Source: an uncultured Oxalobacter sp.
Lineage (GTDB): Bacteria; Pseudomonadota; Gammaproteobacteria; Burkholderiales; Burkholderiaceae_D
DNA length: 64,000 nucleotides
NCBI GenBank assembly: GCA_934401755.1
Contig: CAKRSU010000002.1
Coordinates: 1 to 64,000, forward strand
Reading direction: 5' to 3'
Numbering within the stretch: position 1 is the first letter of the stretch; each line of letters starts with the position of its first letter. Below the pieces are notes generated by a model. That model was not told where the DNA came from and did not search any database. It saw nothing but the letters and a program-made list of their open reading frames with translations. Below are positions 59,893-64,000 of the stretch, in pieces. The translations under genes were made by a program, and so were the position numbers.

Positions 59893-61386
59893 TTATTTTT
59901 CAGTCGTATCGATGATGGCTTGATTCTTTTCTAAAATGGCTTGAGCTTGAGAATCATTTTGTTCCCATCCTCCCCCTAGTGCCAGAAAAATAGCAATTTG
60001 ATCGTCAGCTAATGCGGCACTTGATGCTGCATAAGCTGCTTCTGCAGCGACATAAGTGCGCTCAGCATCGAGTTTAGATAAGAAATCAATTCGGCCATGC
60101 TTATAAAGACGACTCGTTTGAGCACTGGCTAATGCGCTTTGATCTCTTGCCGCCTTTAATGCTTCATTTCGTTCTAATTCACGAGAATAAGTGGTTAAGG
60201 CACTTTCTGTTTCTCTCAGTGCATTTAATACAATCCCATCAAAACGTGCATAAGCGGCTTGAGTTTCTGCTTGAGCTTCTTTAATACGACTTCTTGCGGT
60301 ACTGGTATTAGGTAGTGTCCAAGTGATTAATGGTCCAAATCCCCACCGATAAGCGTTTGTTTCTCCATAGTCAGTCAATCGTCCTGTAATTCCTCCAGAC
60401 AAACCAAGAGAAATACTCGGATAAAGATCTGCTGTTGCAATACCAATTTTTGCATTAGTTGCTGCTAAATTTCGTTCAGCTTGTCGGATATCAGGACGAC
60501 GACGTATGAGAGATGCACCATCACCAATTGGAATAGGCTGTTTTAATTGAGGAATACGCTGACATTGTCCGACTTCTTGAATTAAAGCATTAGGAACGTT
60601 TCCTGTTAATACGGACAATCGATAAATTGCCATACGCTGTTGTGCTTTTAAAGGAGGAACCGTTGCAACGGTCGCATCGTATTGAGCGCCGATTCTAGAA
60701 ACATCAATAATCGAAGTTCGTCCGGCTTGAGCTAATTGTTTTGTTGTACGTTGCAAATTGCCGAGTACACCAACAGACTGCTCGGCAACTTTAATTTGAT
60801 GTCCTGTTGCGCAGACATCAGCATAAGCTTTTGCCGTATCTGCTGCAATAGTAACTTGTGCCAAATCATAAGCAGCTTCATAAGCCTCTGCTGTTGCGGA
60901 GGCTGATTCAATACCTCGAGTAATCTTGCCAAATAAATCTAATTGATAAGAAATATTAATGCCACTATCTCCCGTCCATTTATCGGCATAACGATGGGGA
61001 ACGCCATTGGCTGCGGCAGAACTGCGACCAAATTTTGGATTGACTGAAAAATCCACTTGTGGAATTCTTCCCATTTCGACTTCTTCAACAACGGCACGAG
61101 CTCTTGCAAGATTAGCAGCAGCGACACGAAGATCCGTATTTTCAGATAAAGCCTTTTCAATTAAAGCATTTAATTGGGAATCATCATAAAGGCGCCACCA
61201 ATGGTCCGGTAGAGGGGTTTGACTATATGCTTTATGATTTCCTGCCATAAATGGCGCAGAGGCTTCCGTTTTATTAACGACAGCTTCTTCGGGAATCTTA
61301 TAGTCAGGTCCAACTGTGACACATCCTGTGATTTGAAGCGTTCCTATAGCAGCAACAAGCAGAGAAATAAGTCGATTTTTTTGCAT
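59893..61386 (-). CDS. NodT-family outer-membrane efflux lipoprotein
   Basis: Outer-membrane channel of 497 aa. A lipoprotein signal with lipobox-type ITGC (about residues 19-22) follows MQKNRLISLLVAAIG. The mature start VGPDYKIPEEA is the NodT/OprM hallmark. Two OEP repeats are evident, for example NTDLRVAAANLARARA and RRPDIRQAERNLAATNAKIGIATADLYPSISL. It is last in the FUSC-DUF1656-HlyD-NodT run and completes a tripartite pump. Substrates of such pumps include aromatic acids and fusaric acid, not decidable here. Confidence 0.92.
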   Translation of the reverse strand: MQKNRLISLLVAAIGTLQITGCVTVGPDYKIPEEAVVNKTEASAPFMAGNHKAYSQTPLPDHWWRLYDDSQLNALIEKALSENTDLRVAAANLARARAVVEEVEMGRIPQVDFSVNPKFGRSSAAANGVPHRYADKWTGDSGINISYQLDLFGKITRGIESASATAEAYEAAYDLAQVTIAADTAKAYADVCATGHQIKVAEQSVGVLGNLQRTTKQLAQAGRTSIIDVSRIGAQYDATVATVPPLKAQQRMAIYRLSVLTGNVPNALIQEVGQCQRIPQLKQPIPIGDGASLIRRRPDIRQAERNLAATNAKIGIATADLYPSISLGLSGGITGRLTDYGETNAYRWGFGPLITWTLPNTSTARSRIKEAQAETQAAYARFDGIVLNALRETESALTTYSRELERNEALKAARDQSALASAQTSRLYKHGRIDFLSKLDAERTYVAAEAAYAASSAALADDQIAIFLALGGGWEQNDSQAQAILEKNQAIIDTTEK

Positions 61387-61398
61387 GACAGAATTCCT

Positions 61399-62310
61399 TT
61401 ATTTTGTTGACTGATCAGAGGCATTTTTGGAATTGTCATCTGATGGAATAATTTCAACCGTAACGGTTTGTCCCGATACTAAATGAACATCTTCTGGGAT
61501 ATGATCAAAATCGACCCTAACCGGAATACGCTGGACTAAACGAACCCAGTTAAATGCGGGATTAACATTTTGCATTAAACGCTCGCCGGTTGTTCTCTCA
61601 CGATCTTCAATACCACGAGAAATACTATTGACATGTCCCTCTAAAACACGGTCATCGCTCATTAGCTTAATTCTTGCTTTGCTGCCTTGTGTAATATTCG
61701 GTAATTTTGTCTCTTCAAAATAACCTTCTACGTAATAAGAATTTAAATCAACTAAAGCCATAACTGCTTTACTTACCGAAACATAAGAGCCAATTTTTAA
61801 GTCAAGATTTGTGACAACACCATCAACTGTTGCAACCACTTTCGAACGTTCTAAATCAAGTTTCGCTTTGTCACGTGCAACAATCGCTTGTTGCAAAGCG
61901 GCTCGCGCTTCGTCAACACGAGTACGACCTTGTTCAATCACTTCTGTTGCGACCAGATCAGAAAGTGCTGTATTACGATTGGATTCACGAATGGCTTGTT
62001 CTAGCCGCACTTTGGCCGAAGCTTCTGCTGCTTTAGCCTGACGCAAAGCCAATTCAAAACGGGCTGGATCAATTTCAAAAAGCACATCACCTGCATGTAC
62101 GATCTGATTATCTTTAACATTGATTTTCGAGACCAATCCAGAAACGTCAGGTGCAACCTGGACAACATCAGCCTTAATACGGCCATCACGAGTCCAGGGA
62201 TCATCTTCATAATGGATCCAAAGCCGCCATCCAACAAAAATGGCGATAAGAACGATAGCTATTGTAATGAGATAGCGTCGGATACCCGCGAAAGAAAATT
62301 TGAAATTCAT
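61399..62310 (-). CDS. HlyD/EmrA-type membrane fusion protein
   Basis: Periplasmic adaptor of about 303 aa, from ATG 62310 (a codon at 62328 would add six residues and overlap DUF1656). It has one membrane helix (YLITIAIVLIAIFVGWRLW), biotinyl-lipoyl halves (VAPDVSGLVSKINVKDNQIVHAGDVLFEID and VVATVDGVVTNLDLKIGSYVSV), an alpha-hairpin in between and a beta-barrel end. It is closest to AaeA-type adaptors that pair with FUSC transporters, as here. Confidence 0.9.
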   Translation of the reverse strand: MNFKFSFAGIRRYLITIAIVLIAIFVGWRLWIHYEDDPWTRDGRIKADVVQVAPDVSGLVSKINVKDNQIVHAGDVLFEIDPARFELALRQAKAAEASAKVRLEQAIRESNRNTALSDLVATEVIEQGRTRVDEARAALQQAIVARDKAKLDLERSKVVATVDGVVTNLDLKIGSYVSVSKAVMALVDLNSYYVEGYFEETKLPNITQGSKARIKLMSDDRVLEGHVNSISRGIEDRERTTGERLMQNVNPAFNWVRLVQRIPVRVDFDHIPEDVHLVSGQTVTVEIIPSDDNSKNASDQSTK

Positions 62311-62312
62311 AA

Positions 62313-62525
62313 TCAAATGGTCCTGCAATAGTTAAATAAAAGGATGGATAGACCCAATACGACTAAAAACAATGCAATATCGAACAGTGGTGGATGCCAA
62401 ACATAGCGGTAAAATCCAATTCTTGCTAAAAGTTTTGTCAATAGCCTAGTCACCCCAATTGAAACTAGTGATGTCACCACTAGCCAAGGAAAATACATTC
62501 CAAAAAAACTAAATTCACCGATCAT
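62313..62525 (-). CDS. DUF1656 small membrane protein (AaeX-like)
   Basis: Protein of 70 aa with two membrane helices, beginning MIGEFSFFGMYFPWL. DUF1656 proteins are regularly found between FUSC and HlyD genes in AaeXAB-like pumps. Their role is not known. Its start overlaps the FUSC stop by 4 bp and it ends just ahead of the HlyD start, so the genes are translationally coupled. Confidence 0.88.
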   Translation of the reverse strand: MIGEFSFFGMYFPWLVVTSLVSIGVTRLLTKLLARIGFYRYVWHPPLFDIALFLVVLGLSILLFNYCRTI

Positions 62526-64000
62526 AAACTCTCCTGTGAAAGTAGGGTATGTGGGTAATAGGGAAGGGCATCAGGAAATAAATCTTGACGAATGCCAGAA
62601 AGAGCCGCTACTGCAGCGTTTTTTCTGACGGTTGATGTCATTTTGCATACCTGAGCAATTAAATCATCCAATACCAAAAGCAATGTTTTCGCATTACGAT
62701 CTGTATTGGAACGATGTTCAAAATAATAGGAAATCTGTGTTAAAAATGGCGTAATATCAATACCATTGCGCCTTAGACGGGATGCCATGCTTCTTAAGCG
62801 CACCATACTGACGCCAATACGCATATATCGCATGAGTGAAAATAAAACATCACCATTTTGGTCATTTTTTTCAGAAATACGAGGTGCAATCAAATTGACC
62901 CGATCAACCATTCTAACGATAGATTGTAAAAGGGCAGGCGGGCGATTTTTACGCGCAAATTCTGAAATATCCGTTTTGATATAACGCATTAAACGAGACG
63001 TAGTCCAGGCATAATCCAATGATCTAAAAATCATGGCGGCTAAAAGACACAATGTAATACCTCCACATTGAGCGAAGCCTTGCCCATTAATAAATGACGT
63101 CATATTGGCCATATCTAGATCATACATCGTTGTTGTTGACCAAATGCCCATCATAAAAATAGTAGAACCTAACCGTATAGGAGGACGAGCAATAAAAATA
63201 GCAAGAATAAAAATACAAGGCGCAAAAGCCATCATAAGCATTTCATAGGAGTGCGTGCTATAAAGCACAATTAATGCATAAAAATAGGCGGCAGGTAATC
63301 CAATAATCGTAAAATGAAGAATTGTCTTTAGCGCATTAACGGAGTTATCGTTAATCACAAATGACATAAAGAAAATACTAGCCATCGTCGGTGCACAAAA
63401 TCCAGCATTCCAACCAGATGCAACCCACAGCAACATAATAACGGCAATTGATGTGCCTCCGGCCGCAGAAACAAAAAGTGCCAATGTCCGATCTTTATGG
63501 AGCGACGAAAGAGGAATCGGCATTTTTTTAGGCATTCGATCAAATCGTCCAGACAGTGCATCATCAATGGCAAGACGCCTTGTATAACATCCTTCACAAG
63601 TTGAAACTAATTTTTCCAAATCTAAAACTAAACGCACTAATAAGGTTTCATTCCAAGAAGATTCTGGTTTAATTTTCGGCAATAACGTTTTGATTTTTAA
63701 TCGTATTAGATCGGCTGATTTTGAAGAATAATCTTTTTTAAGAATCCATTTGGCAAGTTGATGAAGTAATTGATTCCATTCGTTGGTTATGATTTCTGAT
63801 TTTCTAAGAGGACGCAAATTATCTTCAATAGCAGAAACCAAAGGAATTAAGACAGTTAGCCGATCTTGTAAAAGGCGGATTCCATTAAATGCCCAACGCT
63901 CGTTGGTAACATCAAAAGGTAAATTAGCGGTGAGAATACGCATATTGCCGAGAATTTTAACGGCCGTAATATTACGTTTCCAATCGGCAGCAGTATTTCC
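62522..64000 (-). CDS. FUSC-family inner-membrane transporter (N-terminus beyond window)
   Basis: The frame runs through the right edge of the window (codons before ATG 63943 read DWKRNITAVKILGNM without a stop), so the visible 493 codons are the C-terminal part of a longer protein, normally about 650-700 aa. The visible part has a soluble helical segment, then at least six membrane helices (for example TSIAVIMLLWVASGWNAG) and a C-terminal cytoplasmic region. It has the FUSC plan of AaeB and fusaric-acid pumps. It is first of four co-directional efflux genes. Confidence 0.88.
   Translation of the reverse strand, partial: GNTAADWKRNITAVKILGNMRILTANLPFDVTNERWAFNGIRLLQDRLTVLIPLVSAIEDNLRPLRKSEIITNEWNQLLHQLAKWILKKDYSSKSADLIRLKIKTLLPKIKPESSWNETLLVRLVLDLEKLVSTCEGCYTRRLAIDDALSGRFDRMPKKMPIPLSSLHKDRTLALFVSAAGGTSIAVIMLLWVASGWNAGFCAPTMASIFFMSFVINDNSVNALKTILHFTIIGLPAAYFYALIVLYSTHSYEMLMMAFAPCIFILAIFIARPPIRLGSTIFMMGIWSTTTMYDLDMANMTSFINGQGFAQCGGITLCLLAAMIFRSLDYAWTTSRLMRYIKTDISEFARKNRPPALLQSIVRMVDRVNLIAPRISEKNDQNGDVLFSLMRYMRIGVSMVRLRSMASRLRRNGIDITPFLTQISYYFEHRSNTDRNAKTLLLVLDDLIAQVCKMTSTVRKNAAVAALSGIRQDLFPDALPYYPHTLLSQESL

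Overview
The window looks like a chromosomal stretch of an A+T-rich Gram-negative bacterium, most likely a low-G+C member of the Burkholderiales (Alcaligenaceae-like). This rests on family knowledge, not on a search. The clues are a neisserial/betaproteobacterial trimeric porin, the order ygfZ | mltG-tmk-holB-tatD-ankyrin, the alr-radA pair, nadB, the NRDE-bioF-bioH-bioC run and a FUSC/DUF1656/HlyD/NodT efflux operon. No rRNA genes and no CRISPR array were seen. Two tRNA genes are present, both tRNA-Glu(UUC).

Layout. 0-9 kb: the tail of an IS1595-type transposase, a macrodomain protein, the porin, a copper ATPase with a CopZ-like domain fused at its C-terminus, a divergent HxlR regulator, a DinG-type helicase and a MATE exporter. 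9-16 kb: a small unknown gene, a candidate small RNA, an RloA/RloB (AbiL-like) defence pair, then an Rrf2-cysK-(MetB/MalY fusion) sulfur amino acid cassette that looks Firmicute-derived. 16-21.5 kb: Sel1/TPR periplasmic proteins, a YdcF-like protein, thyA and gabD. 21.7-29.4 kb: a segment bounded by two identical direct tRNA-Glu copies, holding glf, alr, radA, a decayed IS200/IS605 element inside the remnant of another gene, and an AAA/DUF4143 ATPase preceded by four 23-bp repeats. 29.8-40.8 kb: a MerR/ZntA metal-efflux pair, rmuC, an FAD oxidase, a YihY-type membrane protein and biotin-precursor genes. 41-50.4 kb: an accessory surface-glycan island with sharply shifting base composition. It holds a HigA-like regulator with a C10 tract, galE, a kinase/nucleotidyltransferase, a HAD phosphatase, a mannose-6-phosphate isomerase homologue, a ribulose-phosphate epimerase homologue and a duplicated glycosyltransferase. 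50.5-57.5 kb: core genes ygfZ, mltG, tmk, holB, tatD and nadB. 57.6-64 kb: a shortened HicB, an MdaB-like quinone reductase, an unknown small gene and a four-gene efflux operon cut by the window edge.

The most notable points are these. The copA-copZ fusion keeps an internal Shine-Dalgarno and start. The poly-C tract can switch a basic C-terminal tail on the HTH protein next to galE. Exact 23-bp repeats precede the DUF4143 ATPase. The MetB/MalY double-PLP fusion sits in an apparently transferred cassette. The glycan island encodes what looks like a complete route to an unusual activated sugar. A candidate minus-strand sRNA carries a CUCUCCUU seed.
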